Part shown: in pieces, positions 12,112 to 24,312 of the stretch
Numbering within the stretch: the stretch's first letter is position 1
How the letters are laid out: each line of letters starts with the position of its first letter
Source: Melitaea cinxia
Lineage: Eukaryota > Arthropoda > Insecta > Lepidoptera > Nymphalidae
Reading direction: 5' to 3'
Length of the DNA: 64,000 nucleotides
Assembly (NCBI RefSeq): GCF_905220565.1
Contig: NC_059409.1
Span: 4,223,501 to 4,287,500, forward strand
Made by a program: the position numbers and the translations under genes
Notes under the pieces: generated by a model
The model's database searches: none
What the model was told of the DNA's origin: nothing
Seen by the model: the letters and a program-made list of their open reading frames with translations, nothing else

Positions 12112-12325
12112 GCTCGCTCGCTTGCTTCAGCTTGTAATATCCCACTGCAGGGCATAGGCCTCTTTCCGAATGTAGGAGAAGGATCAGAGCTTAATCTCAC
12201 GCTGCTCAAATGCGACTAATAACCAGATTGTAAATAAATATGTGTATAAACACAAATATGCACTCCGAGTTGAAATCCAACCCATGACAGTCGGTAATGA
12301 GGCGCCGCAGACACGGCAAACACCA
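12112..12325 (-). repeat. SINE family S, diverged 3' fragment
   Basis: CTTCAGCTTGTAATATCCCA and GGCATAGGCCTCTTTCC, followed by AAGGATCAGAGCTTAATC, match the reverse complement of the SINE 3' half. CGGCAAACACCAGAGCA at the right end may be SINE body. The left edge TGCTCGCTCGCTTGCTTCAG resembles the tandem tail seen at 32590. Confidence 0.65.
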
Positions 12326-13871
12326 GAGCAATTTTAATATATTTACTATATATATATTGATCAAAATAATTTGCATCCAAAAAATTAGATATAGATATAG
12401 TTTCTAAAAATTATACCATTTTTCTGTTTTATTTGTTCGTAATCATAATATTATCTCTGATTTTGTTACATTAAATATACAATTTAATAAATGTTAAAAT
12501 AAAGACAGTAAATTTACGAAAAAAAAAAAACATTATTTTTTGTACCGTAATTATCTTTAACAATATATATTTAAGTTCTGAACACAAAATAAATATTGAA
12601 TAAAATTTATTTTAAAACATTAATTCATTTTTTCTGTATTTGATAGCCGATTTTAATACATTATCCGAAGTAACGTTTAGTAAATGCGATACGGGTCCGT
12701 GGAGAGTCAAATTTTCCCTCAAAATTCAATAAATTTAATCTTGTTTCTCAAAGTTACCTAGCGAAATTAAATTATGGCTGCGATCAAAATACAAAATAAG
12801 CAAAGAGATTGTTTTAACTAAAAATCATTTTGGCGCTGGCTGGATATAAATTTATTAAAAGTGAAATTAAATTTTACTAAATATGTGTTTTTGCTTAAAC
12901 TGTCTCGATCCAGTAACACTTTAGGTAAGGGTAGGTAGAGTAAGATGTAACTTGCGTATTAAATCAAGTCTTCAAATAAATCAATATATCAATTGGCTTC
13001 TAACTTTCGAGTTATATTGTTATTAATTTTTTGCATTTGAATTTTTTATAAGCATAAAAATGTTAAACGTAGGTATTATGATAAAAAGCTCTTTTACTAT
13101 AGAAGATAAATAATATTCATTAAAAACGTGGAACACTTTATTTTTCCGCATACTTCATTTCTTTTTTTTTTAATTTAAAAAATTTACATCGATGGGCTTA
13201 AAAATGCCCGTGGCTTTTGTAAAACATGAATTATAATTATATTAATACCACAGGCAATTTGTCATACAAACTACAGATCAACAGTCCTGTGACTGCCTAG
13301 TAAAACTAGGTCGTGGTCCGACGCTGACAGTTTTTTTTCCTTACAAATACTCTTTATAACTCATTAATCATTCATTTATAATTTCTGAACATTTTATTCA
13401 TTTCCTTATCTATACACGTGATTAATTACTATACAAGCGATTAATTACTATACGGAAGTTTCTATAAGTTTAAAAAAACAAATAAGTACTTAAATGGTTT
13501 TATAAGCATTCAATATAGTAAAGATTAAGTCAATAAATCAATCTTTTCTTAAGATCTCATTTTAAGAAGATCTCATTTTTGATTTATTTATTTTACTCAT
13601 CATTAATTTTAAGAATAATATTTCGGTACATAATTTATTTTATATATTTCTATCTTTTAGATACATCAGGTTAATTTAGTCGTAGATTCCATACTTTATA
13701 AATAAGAAAACCTCCTACATCAAGGTAGGAGTCATAAATAGCACCTGTCTGAACATCAGCGTCAATCAATATTGAGATCGCGATTCATAGATTACGAATG
13801 TTTGGTGTCTTATTCGGTATCACACGTTACTTAAAATTTATGGCACATATTTTATTAGGACTAGTGGCGAG
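12326..13871. other. AT-rich stretch with small direct repeats
   Basis: No gene. A direct repeat of GATTAATTACTATAC lies in 13421-13455, AAGATCTCATTTT is repeated at 13550-13580, and a small hairpin (CCTAC..GTAGG) lies near 13710-13730. The segment 13250-13330 (GTCCTGTGACTGCC, AACTAGGTCGTGGTCCG) looks like a repeat fragment but is unassigned. Confidence 0.45.
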
Positions 13872-14276
13872 ATAATTGTGTTTGCAAGCAAACGAAGAAA
13901 AACCGACTCCAATTATATCGACAAGTAGTACAACGTAGGTAGACGAAAAAATAGTCAAATAAATACGCATTATCAAAGATTACTCCAAAATTTGTAATCA
14001 GATCTCGATGAAATTTAAATGTGACCACATGATAAACATCGACTTTCGATTAAATTAAAAATCATCAAAATCGGTACACCCAGTAAAAAGTTATGTGGAT
14101 CCCATCATCCGATTCTACTTTTTTAAACTTGGTACCAAACTAGGGATATCTCCTTTCCAACAAAAAAATAATTATCAAAATCGGTTCATAAACGACGGAG
14201 TTATCTCCGAACATACATAAAAAATATATATACGGTCGAATCGAGTAACTTCCTCCTTTTTTGAAGTCGGTTAAAA
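13872..14276 (-). repeat. CCGACTTC/GAAGTCGG element (family B)
   Basis: Reverse-oriented copy. It starts ATAATTGTGTTTGCAAGCAA with CCGACTCC, and ends TTTTTTGAAGTCGGTTAAAA. The interior words CAAAATCGGTACACCCAGTA and GGGATATCTCCTTTCCAACA recur in the copies at 21.2, 35.2, 36.2 and 56.8 kb. It is non-coding with short inverted ends. Confidence 0.85.
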
Positions 14277-15268
14277 ATAGGCTTAATTAATAAATTATTT
14301 GGATAAACTTTATTTAGCTGGAGTTGATGACAGATAGATACATGTTTTTTTTTATTTTTTTTAAGTGAAACTTTTTTTGGCGCATGAGAGTAAAATTTTT
14401 ACGGGTGAAAAGCAATAATAATAATATTTGCGTCACGAAGATGTACAAAGTTGTCGAACAACAGAGTCACCTAGCGTGTAATACAGAAACTACAAAGATT
14501 TTTCCATTAATATCGATAGTTTAGATTACGTTGCAAACTAACTAAATGTCGCTAGAACGGAAACCTAAAACTTTAGATTTGTATAAATATAAACGAGACT
14601 TAAAAATTAGTTTACCAAAGAAGTTTCACTTCTGATATGTGTACTTTGTACGCACGCACTTTTTTTGTAACTATTTATTGTTAAAGTATTACATTTTTGG
14701 ATGATCTTTGCAATAGAGATACAGAAATACTATTTCTCCTGTCAGTTTATGATGAACCTAAAGAACTTTACGATTGTAATCTTTTTACGCTTTTAAAATT
14801 GAGAATATCTAAAAATAATCGCGCTCGTGCTTAAATATCCCAGACTTTTAAAAACAACAATCTTTATTTAAGCCGTTTCATTAATTCTTTCGCTCAGTGT
14901 AATTTTAGTTAAATTTTGTCGGAAAGCTGAGTCTTAACTGCTCTCTGATCTCAGCTTTTTAGTTCCATTAGCGTACCGTAATATGAAGTTAGCGTCTATT
15001 AAATGCTCGCTTTGGACTAGACCCTTGTACTATAATAAGTATTAAATTGTACATATAAAATCTTTAACTTCTTCATTTCTAAATTACAATTAAATATTAA
15101 TATTATAAAAAATGTATAGACTAATTATAGTTAAAATAAGATACAAATAAGTTTTTTGACGTTCTTTAAATGTGTGTCTTAATCACCTTATGGCGTAATA
15201 AATATTTCCTTTTCATTTCATTTCATTAACTCCATCTTAACTTCGCGTTGCCGTAGTTTTATACACAT
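14277..15268. other. AT-rich stretch; possible family D relic
   Basis: At 14370-14410, TTTTTTGGCGCATGAGAG and ATTTTTACGGGTG resemble the start of the repeat at 52137. The rest is anonymous. A short (CATTT)n run lies at 15211-15228. Confidence 0.35.
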
Positions 15269-15328
15269 AGTCCATACAGATGTTGCCGTTGTCTGGGCGT
15301 TTGTGCTTGTGAGCTGTGGGTGTTTCCG
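15269..15328 (+). repeat. SINE family S body fragment
   Basis: GTCCATACAGATGTTGCCGT and TGTCTGGGCGTTTGTGC match the body of the 2.3-kb SINE. Neither head nor 3' end is present. The GC-richer sequence to 15490 (CCGATATCGCCGCACTC) is not recognised. Confidence 0.6.
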
Positions 15329-15884
15329 AAATATCCAAGGGTGAAGTGTGCAAAGAATAGTACCCGCCATAAAAAAATCGTCCGATATCGCCGCACTCTA
15401 CAATGCACGTCACTACGTGTCACATTAGATTTGGGCATCGCGTTGTGGGGATAGTGTTGATCGTGGTAATGTCGTAACTTTAGATTAAGCATATTTTAAT
15501 TATAACTACAATAATGCAGTTTAAAATATAAAATATTAAAAGATGCTTGAAATGTTAATTTTTAAAAATAAAATTGAACTTTTTTTGAAGTAAGAAACTT
15601 GGCAGTGGGTGCTCGTGTATAAATCAAAAAGATAGGTGTGTATGTTGCACAAACTTGAGACAGTCGTCGTTAACTTGAGAGCTCGTGCACTGTGTACTAC
15701 CTCTCGGCACTTTTCGTTTTACTAGAGTTTTTCTAATTTGAGTTTTTTCTTTTTACGATTAACATATGTTTAAACTTATGTTAATTGTAAAATATTCGAA
15801 TGTATCACATATAACGGTCTTCAATATTATTCATATTTACAATTCCCAACTTAAAAACTAAATATTTAGAGATAGTTATGATAC

Positions 15885-16440
15885 AAATCATGTCCGCGTG
15901 GGATGGTGCCAAGAATGCTACGAAAGCTATGAATGCCGTTGAATCGCTATGGCGATTCTCTGGGCAAAAAATGCACCAGTCCTCTTGTCACCAGTGGAGG
16001 CAATAAGGCGAGGAGTTATCTCACTTAAAAATTTTTTTAGCACTGCTACTCCAAGGTCCAAGTGTTTCGACTGCAAACGGCACAAAGATATAATTTACAA
16101 ATTAGTGACGAATATTTGTGCCATTTAGTCGTTTCAGCTTTTTCCGCAGCGGCTTCCGCTCTAAAGTTTGTTTCCCTGGCATGAGACAGAGCAAGTTTGT
16201 CAACAGATGCGTCCCATAAAAGCGCCCGTCCCCTTTCCCAGAGAACAAACGTCAATCCATCAGGTCTCTTGCTATAATCGCGACTAATTCCAGTAGGCTC
16301 AGTAACGAAACGTCGATGGTGGCAAGAGCTCTTTTTATGGTGTCATTTAGAGAACCGTGGCGGGAAAACCTACCTGAACTCTTGTAGCAGGAAAGGCCGT
16401 GTAGTCAGAATGATTAAGCCTCCTTTCCGCATGGCCATCT
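15885..16440 (-). pseudogene. LINE ORF2 C-terminal fragment, frameshifted
   Basis: Read on the minus strand in shifting frames, this gives, in order, SCYKSSGRFSRHGSLND, TEPTGISRDYSKRPDGLTF, VLWERGRALLWDAS, then after another shift YIFVPFAVETLGPW, and finally IASTGDKRTGAFFAQRIAIA. RPDGLT..W..GR.L.WD, VETLGPW and ATGD.R.G..F.QRI.IAIQR are features I recall from the C-terminal region of certain animal non-LTR retrotransposon polyproteins, downstream of the RT domain. At least two frameshifts and no start show it is dead. The clade is uncertain. The RT core itself is not in the window. Confidence 0.7.
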
Positions 16441-17264
16441 GTTGTAAAATTTAGTCTTAAATATTTATCAGAAAGAATTCTCGTATAATACATATTGTAT
16501 ATGGATCATTTAAGTAGCACAATTTCCCTGTTTACGTATAGAATTGTCTCGCGAGCAGCAAGAATGTTCATTCAATACAATGAGAAACAGAACACGTAGC
16601 ACCATCCGTAGCATTTGAATCATTTCCTTTAACGCCTTATCGATAAACACATCAAACAATAGGTATTTTTTTTTGAAGTGTAATTTTAATATAAACATAA
16701 ATTAAATCTAATATATTCTAAATTTATTAGAAAATAAATCATCACTTTTGAAACCATAAAATTTATTTTAAGTACTATTTCGAGAAAGCTCGTAAAGCTA
16801 ATTAAACACACCTTCCCAATACAGAGTTAATTTACGAATACCTAAAAGTTATTCTTCGCAAAAGAAAAGTTCTTTTTACAAATTACGTTATTTTGTATAG
16901 GTGTTGTGTAATGAAAAGACCCAAAAAGTATTTATTGATTCCGGCTAAGGGTTAAGCCTAGCAAGTGTAATTTATCCGCACACGGACGGGTTGAGAATAT
17001 CAACGAATGAAGGGAAATTGGTAGAATCTCAGATAAGCAATATAAGAGAAATGGTAAGGATCCTAATGGTATTAATGGGTGATACTGTTGTCTCAAAATT
17101 GTAATCGTCGAGAATATAGATCTTAGGGAAAATTGTGAAGATTAAGGAAATTAAGTTTGTCATAAATCTATAAGCGTTTAGATGTAAAAGTTGTTTAGGG
17201 CTTATTTTAATCGCATACAAATTTTGAATAGATTTAGTTTATGACATTTGAAAGTCGTATATAA
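16441..17264. other. AT-rich stretch, no gene seen
   Basis: No supportable feature. Frames of about 60 codons here show no motif. Confidence 0.45.
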
Positions 17265-17530
17265 TACTAGCTGACTGAAAAATAGAGGTTGGTGTAAGAA
17301 GGGTGAAAATTTAGGGTTGTATGTATTTTTCAACGCCAAACCATTATAAAATAAAAAATAAATTAAAAATATTTAGGGGTGGACTACCCTTAACATTTAG
17401 GGGGATGAAAAATAGATGTTGTTCGATTCTCAGACCTACCCAATATGCACACAAAATTTCATGAGAATCGGTCAGGCCGTTTCGGAGGAGTTTAACTACA
17501 AACACCGCGACACGAGAATTTTATATATTA
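17265..17530 (+). repeat. Interspersed repeat family F
   Basis: Starts ACTAGCTGACTG and contains GATGAAAAATAGATGTTG, CACACAAAATTTCATGAGAA and GGCCGTTTCGGAGGAG, ending in a CACGAGAATTTTATATATTA run. The same order of motifs stands at 52857-53055. It is a non-coding dispersed element common in Lepidoptera; its class is not clear. Confidence 0.8.
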
Positions 17531-18719
17531 GGTATTCAATATTATTTACCCTCTTTAAATATAATAACGCCACACAAATATACATAAATATCTCACACTC
17601 AACGATATCAGTAATATGAAATTCTATGTGAGTTTCGGAAATACATATGCCCTAACCATGCAAATTTTATTGACCTGCGAATCATGAGCACGGATCATGA
17701 ATCATGAACACACGACTGCTGCACAAATGCGTCGTCAAAAAAGATATTTTCCATTTCACTTAAAGTTTGATATCATTTCCAAAAATAGTGTTCCGACAAT
17801 GTAACATACCGCAATAGGTAATATGTTTGGTAATATGTGTTTTGTTAATACTTACGACCGCGCTCTGTACTGTATTTTGAGCGTAACATGGAATCATAAT
17901 GAGACGTACTTCAAAAGTACTCGTATGAAGTCATCCATCTATTTTGTAATTATATATCTTCATTTAACTGTGTTGCAGTTACTATGTTATACTATTTTTC
18001 ATTGTAAACGTCCCAATGGGCGTAGCTTTCTTTTTCTAACAAAGATTGGTTCTTAATTCGCAACGAGGGTCATTAAGGATATTTCCCTTTATTGCCAAGT
18101 ATGAGAAGAATTTCTAAGCAACTGTTATTTTATGACTTAGAATAATTAACCAACAGATGCATTTATTAAGTTTTATTCTTGTCAAATTGCTATCAAGATG
18201 ATGCGAGCAATGGCGATGTTCATGTATCCGTAGTAGTAATCCATGACTTAATATGTTAGTACGCACCGCTTAAATTTCTGTTACGCAATTTTTTTTGTGT
18301 AAAATATAGCAATTAGTGAGCGATTAGCAATGAAACTCGCTGTAACTATGCGATCATGCTATAATCATAGTTTTAAATATTTATTTTAGCTCAAATGTGT
18401 AGCTTGATGCATCATTTAAAGTTTGATTACTGTTTATTATCACCAGCGATGTTATACTTTCAATTACGTAAAAAAATTAAATTTTTCTAACAATTGTTCT
18501 TGCTTAAAATATCTGTTCACCCTTACCTAAACTTATTTTTTAATTCGTTATTTACAATAAAAAAAGCGTCTATAATTAACATTAACTATATTACAACTAT
18601 ATTTAATTAAAAATAGAAAAAAAGAGATTTTATTTTGAATGCGCTAAAAATAATAACACAAACTTTTCCTTTCAAACTTTTACAATCAACATCTAACGTC
18701 ACCACAAAATTTATATGGA
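17531..18719. other. AT-rich stretch, no gene seen
   Basis: Anonymous. GGATCATGAATCATGAACAC at 17692-17711 shows a short internal duplication. No supportable frame. Confidence 0.45.
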
Positions 18720-19023
18720 ACTAGCCGTGCCCGCGACTTTGTCCGTGTGGAATTTAACAAAAAAAGTTCTGTTCGCAGAGTTATAAAATAAATAACGTTC
18801 TAAAATAAAAGTAGCCTTATTTACTTCTTACTATATCAGCTGTCTGCCAGTGAAGGTCCCGTCAAAATCAGTCCAACCATATCAGAGAATAGCCGAAACA
18901 AACAGACAGACAGACATCAGATTTTGTTATATGTATCCTGTATACATACATATGCATTTAGTTACAAAGCGGTTATTTTAATATTACAAACGGACACTCT
19001 AACTTTATTTATTTGTATAGATA
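18720..19023 (+). repeat. Interspersed repeat family C
   Basis: Runs from ACTAGCCGTGCCCGCGACTT to TTTATTTATTTGTATAGATA. Shared motifs with 60105-60434 (reverse) and 63149-63473 include CCCGTCAAAATCAGTCCA, CAAACAGACAGACAGACA and GCGGTTATTTTAATATTAC. The unit is about 300-330 bp and non-coding. Confidence 0.85.
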
Positions 19024-19130
19024 AAAGATTGTCGCGAAATTCTCCCACGTAGATAAACAAGTAAATTAAATACCTAAGTAATTTCAATTTTTATAATTTT
19101 CAAACTAAGTAAATCTAAGTCACTAGAGTT

Positions 19131-19385
19131 TTTTTATAGAGTTTTTTTATAGAGGCAAACGGATAGTTGGCTCACCTGGAGAGGATCAGCAGGCGCGTTG
19201 CCGGCCTTTCAAATAGGAGTATGTGGGGGTTCTGGTCACCTTACTTACCAACAGGAACACAACACTGCTTGAAAACATGTGATCTTCTGTAAGGTTGAGG
19301 AACTACCCTAGTCGGGCTACTCCATAGCTTAAGCGGGAGCTTTCCTTCCGTGCGCTACCTTCAGAGTACTTAAATAGCGCGATTT
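19131..19385 (+). repeat. Interspersed repeat family A, diverged
   Basis: GGCAAACGGATAGTTGGCTC, GGGGGTTCTGGTCACCTTAC and AACACAACACTGCTTGAAAA match copies at 34528, 38357 and 53405. The left edge holds a 15-bp duplication (GAGTTTTTTTATA twice). It is non-coding. Confidence 0.75.
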
Positions 19386-19394
19386 TTTATTTTT

Positions 19395-19930
19395 AGCTTT
19401 CGATAGACAGGTTTCTGAGTCTGGTATTTTTAAGCAAATATTTTCATCATAACCATAATATAGGAAAACATAATAACTTAATCTGCCATCTTTAGAAGTA
19501 CGCCATATTGTATTTAGAGTAGCGTTTCTTTATTTTTCGACTTACTCTCAGCAAGACCTATCATTTGGTACCCATATTGAAGGAAAGCATAAAAGTTAAT
19601 AGTTAAGAAGTCTAAGATACTGGATTTAAAGTAAGGTCACTCTGTTTTTTGAGTTACTCTACGCAAGCCTTTAATTTGCTAACAATATTGTAGGAGTGCA
19701 CTAAAAATAACTAGTTCGCCTTCTTTACAAGTTCACCATAATGGATTTAGAGTGGCATCACTTCGTGTTTCAAGCTATCTCTCATTTGGTAGCCAGTGAT
19801 AGCTGTGGGAATGCCTTAAAATAGCTACTCCGCCATATTAAACATTCAAGATGGACGCCATGTTAGATTTAGCATGACGTCACAAAGCTGACCATGCATT
19901 ATCATCCAAACTAAAGGGGCATACAAAATT
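19395..19930. repeat. Diverged tandem array, period about 120 bp
   Basis: Corresponding landmarks TTGTATTTAGAG, CTGGATTTAAAG, ATGGATTTAGAG and GTTAGATTTAGC stand near 19508, 19620, 19741 and 19861, giving spacings of roughly 111-121 bp. Each unit also carries a TCATTTGGTA-like block and a CGCCATATT-like block. About four and a half units are visible and are strongly diverged. Confidence 0.75.
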
Positions 19931-21208
19931 TCAGCTGAAATGGGTCAAGATGAATGCTTCAAAATTGAATTGCAAGATTTCACACTCACTAACATATAAA
20001 AATTTATACATACGTATAAATACATTGCGAGTTAAATAAAAGCTTTAATAATAATTTAAAGATGCGAATTTCTGTTACTTTAGTAAATAACAATTATTCC
20101 AGATCTTTAAGTTTCAGGTTTACAAAATTAATGGAGGTTTATTAAACCCTAATACTAGCTGTAATAACTCCGAGTGTATCGACTTAGATTAAGATTAAGC
20201 AAAAACAAAAAAGAACAATCTTATCAAATTCATGTATTGTCATTGGTCCTCGATAAGGCTAACTGAACGTTAGAAGTGGGTCAAAATGAAGTCCAAAGGA
20301 GACGGTTACAAATAACAATGTACTTATATAACGTATTTCATTGCGACTGCTATCATAGACTTAAACTTTTGTATCATAAATATACCGAAATGTATGGCAG
20401 TCAAATACTAAAAGCTCGTCGCTTATGGTAATCTCAACCTGACTGTCTGTATGTTCGTTGCCCTTTATCAGGCTTAACGTCCGTGTCTATTATGAAATTT
20501 AATATGAATATAGTGCGAAGTTTAGGAGCGTACATAGCGAAATAATATCGGGTTATACCGGATAATGCAGGTACAAACTGGATACATGTTATATGTATAA
20601 AGGTTAAATTATACACGGATGTAGTATTATGAGACTATTACTATTTTGCAGATAAAGCAAATGTCACTATCATTAATAAACTTAACCCTTGTAATTCTTC
20701 AGTGCCCGGTCGTGGCAATTAAATAACAATTATACAATCAGAACCGGGTATAGCCGGGACATGTTTAGAATGCGGATATAATATTCTCAGCCAAAGTTAA
20801 CACAATTAACTCGCCAAAGTTAACTGTGACCGTTAATTAAAACAGCCTCGGTTAAGAGAAAGTTAAGTTCCTTAGACGACCGGTTTTAAAATGAAACGGC
20901 GATTACTTAAATAATGAACGAAGTGACGTTATTAACATTTACAAAATTACTTATAAAATATTTATGAACTTTTAAATCATTTTTTTTTTTTTTTTTTTTA
21001 TTCTTTATTTATAAAGCCATACACCTAACTTTTAAATCATTTATTCATGAAATATTTCTGCTGCTTTGCACTATTATTAATTTTCATATGCGTACAACAC
21101 TTTAAATTATACGATTTCAAATTTTTGTGTGTACCTGTTAACCTTATAGTTTATCACTGACTATGAAGATGTGTGTGTAAAACACTCATCAGGATCTCAA
21201 TACCTTTT
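19931..21208. other. Unassigned, with GTTAAC motifs and poly-T
   Basis: No gene. GCCAAAGTTAAC occurs twice (20790-20801 and 20813-20824), followed by CCGTTAATTAAAAC. A poly-T run of about 20 at 20980-20999 suggests the reversed A tail of an unassigned retro-insert. Confidence 0.45.
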
Positions 21209-21506
21209 TAACCGACTTCAAAAAAGGAACAGGTTACTTAAATCGACCGAATATAGAATATATATGTGTGTGTATGTGTATTTTTTTTAAATATATATTC
21301 GGGGATAACTTCGTCGTTTATGAACCGATTTTGATAATTCTTATTTTGTTGGAAAGGAGATATCCCAAGTGTGGTACCGTGATAAGGAAACCAGGATCTG
21401 ATGATTGAATCCCAGATGAATCGAGGGAAACCCTTGAAAAATTTACTACTTGTTGATGTAATTGAAGTCGGTTTTTTTTTTTCATTTGCGAGCAAACATG
21501 ATTATG
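21209..21506 (+). repeat. Family B element, internally deleted
   Basis: Starts AACCGACTTCAAAAAAGG and ends GTAATTGAAGTCGG, T run, then GCGAGCAAACATGATTATG. The interior GGGGATAACTTCGTCGTTTA and GATATCCCAAGTGTGGTACC match other copies. It is shorter than the 56.8-kb copy. Confidence 0.85.
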
Positions 21507-21659
21507 TATAGTCAAAACTCCACTTCTAAACGTATACTCACTTATGATGTACATGGATACTACATCAGACGAAGAGAGTTATTGTGAAAATGATGCCCAA
21601 GTTTATACAACAGATATTGCGTAATGTGTAAACATGGAGACAGATAAACATTTAAAAAA

Positions 21660-21833
21660 ATAGTGTGTGTACATATGCACGCGCGTAAGAAATTATACTA
21701 CATTGTCTAGCTAACTTCACGTTGCTAACTTCTTCTTCGTTGACTAGTTAACTTCAGGCTGTCAGTTTTTTGGTGACGGTGTACACGTGAATTGTAAAAA
21801 TCTCCTCTCATAATTTTCCCCGAACACGTCAGA
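21660..21833 (-). repeat. Interspersed repeat family D
   Basis: Read in reverse, it gives CTAGTCAACGAAGAAGAAGT, TAGCAACGTGAAGTTAGC and TAGACAATGTAGTATAA, collinear with 52137-52318 on the plus strand. The upstream part (AAAATTATGAGAGGAGATTT) also matches. It is non-coding. Confidence 0.8.
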
Positions 21834-23854
21834 AGAAGTAGAATTTCAAAAATTATTTTATATAAAGACAGATATCTTATACATTTACTTATGGGCATAT
21901 ATCGGCTCGTTACAATTTTAATACATGTGTAAATAAATGTTGTTAGTAAAACCAAGACAGTGCAGTAAAGCTTAAAATCAAAATGACTCCAACATACACA
22001 ACAGCTTCGATTCAAAATACTTGAAACAACTATTCCGAAATGTCTTTAATAAATTAGAGCAATACATTACACAGAATCTATTAACCAGTAAAAACCGGTA
22101 AGAACTTCGAAAAGTAGTAGTTAGTGTCCAGTGGCCATTCAATAGATCCGGATAAGTGGACCGTTAGTCGTCCGCCAATATCCGGACGGAAGCGGAAAAA
22201 ACCAGATTAAAAAGGTTACGTTAATGGCGGTGCCGTGAAAAGTGATGCAATTACAAGAAATTGATTCTTTTCTTTGTTTTACGACTTTTGATTAATGGTA
22301 CACTGTGAAGTATTACTTCAAATTTTCGCTTTTTTCTTTTTGTTTTATAGAAAGTGCAATAACAGTTACGAGCGTTTTGAATTATATTCGAGTTCATTTT
22401 GAATATTCAAATATTGACTCGACTTTAGTTGAAAGGAGATGGATACGATTCCATACATTCTTGGGCCAAAATGTAATGAAATGAAAATGGTATCAATTAA
22501 TGCATTTAGGCTTATTGATCCCTCGCTGAAAATTATCTATATTTTGGCTATCTGAGAGCGCAGTTATTAGACTTTTTGTAAAAGTGAGGTTATGTTACAA
22601 TGTCTATAAAAAAACCCGATCACTAAGTTCTTGTAGCAATAATGTTTGTTATATTTAGTGAAGACTGTTTGAAAACTCATTACAAATATTGATATACACT
22701 TGAAACCATAAATAAATATCAGGAATGGACTCAGAATGCATCTGGAAACAGTAAACACGAAACGAGTGACGGACACAGTATTACTGTTAGTCAGCTGTCA
22801 GAGCTGTCATTACAAATATGATTTATTTTAAATCGATACGAAATCGATAATCATTTTGGTTTTTCAGATATTAATTGATATTTTCGATAGTAATGTAACT
22901 TAAATGTAAATGTAATTTAAATGTTCTTTATTGATTACAGCTTTAATTGTGCATCAAAATATCTTAAACTTCTTTGAATTAATTTAACATTTTAAATTCG
23001 TATCTTATGTTAGTTGTTTGAACAAAGTCAAAAGCAGAAATTATTTTAAACTTAAATTGCAAATTTTGTACAGCAATTATCGTGTAATGTCATACCAAAT
23101 ATAAAAACAGACAGACAAATATGATTAAAATAATTATTTTGATTTCTATTAAGAAGTTCATTAATTAGTTTTCAATATCTTTCATACGTATTAACATCGG
23201 CTGGTTACATATACCTCCATTGTTTTAAAAAATGGTCGTATTCTTCTTGTCAACAGTAATGCGAATTACGAAATTTTCATTTCTAACGAAAAACCTTGAC
23301 ATATTTACAAAATTATGGTTTTAAGAGCATTAAAATTGTCAAATTTTTACTTTTAATATTTCTATGGTAGTAATATTGAATAAAAATCTTCTCCAACTTA
23401 ATAAAGTGCTAAATTACAGAGTGGCCTCGCCATCAACAGGTGGAAATTGTAATAAAAATTTAAGTCTACCCTAAATTTAACGCAATAAACGTCAAAGCAG
23501 CCATTAAGGCATCCTGACAACTTTACCCCTAGCACTTTCTAATTGTATACTAGTAATTTATATCAACAAGCATGACCTCTAATTGTTGAGTTCCGGATAA
23601 TGATTTTATTAAAAGTTTATTTATAGTTTAATGTAATATTACAGTTTTTGCAACTTTAGAATTAAAATAGGCAAGTGAAAAGATATCGTGTAATATTGAA
23701 ATAAGCTACATGGCTTAAGCTATGCTTGGTTAACAAGGTGGTGACAGGACTGCGATTTGTAGTAATTTATTAATCGCCTAAAGGCAAAATACATCATATT
23801 CGAAAAATAGTAGAAGATCCGATCCTAAGTCGATCTTCACCGAGCTAATACTAT
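21834..23854. other. AT-rich stretch, no gene seen
   Basis: Two kilobases without a recognisable gene or repeat. A GC-richer spot at 22150-22200 (GTCGTCCGCCAATATCCGGA) is unexplained. Confidence 0.45.
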
Positions 23855-24299
23855 TGTTACGTGTTAGGGTTCGAAGGATTTGGAGAGAAAAACCTGCTGA
23901 CTCTTTTCAAGACTTTATTCACTAGCACTAGGTGCAACACAAAGCACTAGGTTCAAACACTAAGCACTAACGATGTCCTAAGTCCTAGCCAATGTCGTAG
24001 GTTTCGCTGGTACCACTCTTGATCACTAGTTTTCACTTTAAAGTCGCCTCGAAGATCGCTCAAACTGAACTCAACTCGCTCACCTCCCTGCGGCTATTTA
24101 AATCGGCCGAGACGAGGCCCAGACCATTCTGGAAAGTTCGCGCATGTACCCGGTTTTCGAGACTATACTTCTATATAGTTCCACAGTAGTTCCTCTAACG
24201 CCATCTAGTATTGAGTAGGGAGTTTCATGCTGTCTCTGTCTTTGTGTGGTTTCAATGGTTGCCGCTAGATGGCGCTAGTTTCTTTGTGTGTTCGTAACA
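23855..24299 (-). repeat. 3' LTR of copy 1
   Basis: 445 bp, collinear with 27225-27669 with eight substitutions and no indel seen. Confidence 0.95.
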
Positions 24300-24312
24300 C
24301 TACTCCCCTCTT
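24300..24312 (-). other. Polypurine tract, copy 1
   Basis: AAGAGGGGAGTAG directly precedes the 3' LTR. It is identical in copy 2 and primes plus-strand synthesis in this class. Confidence 0.85.
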
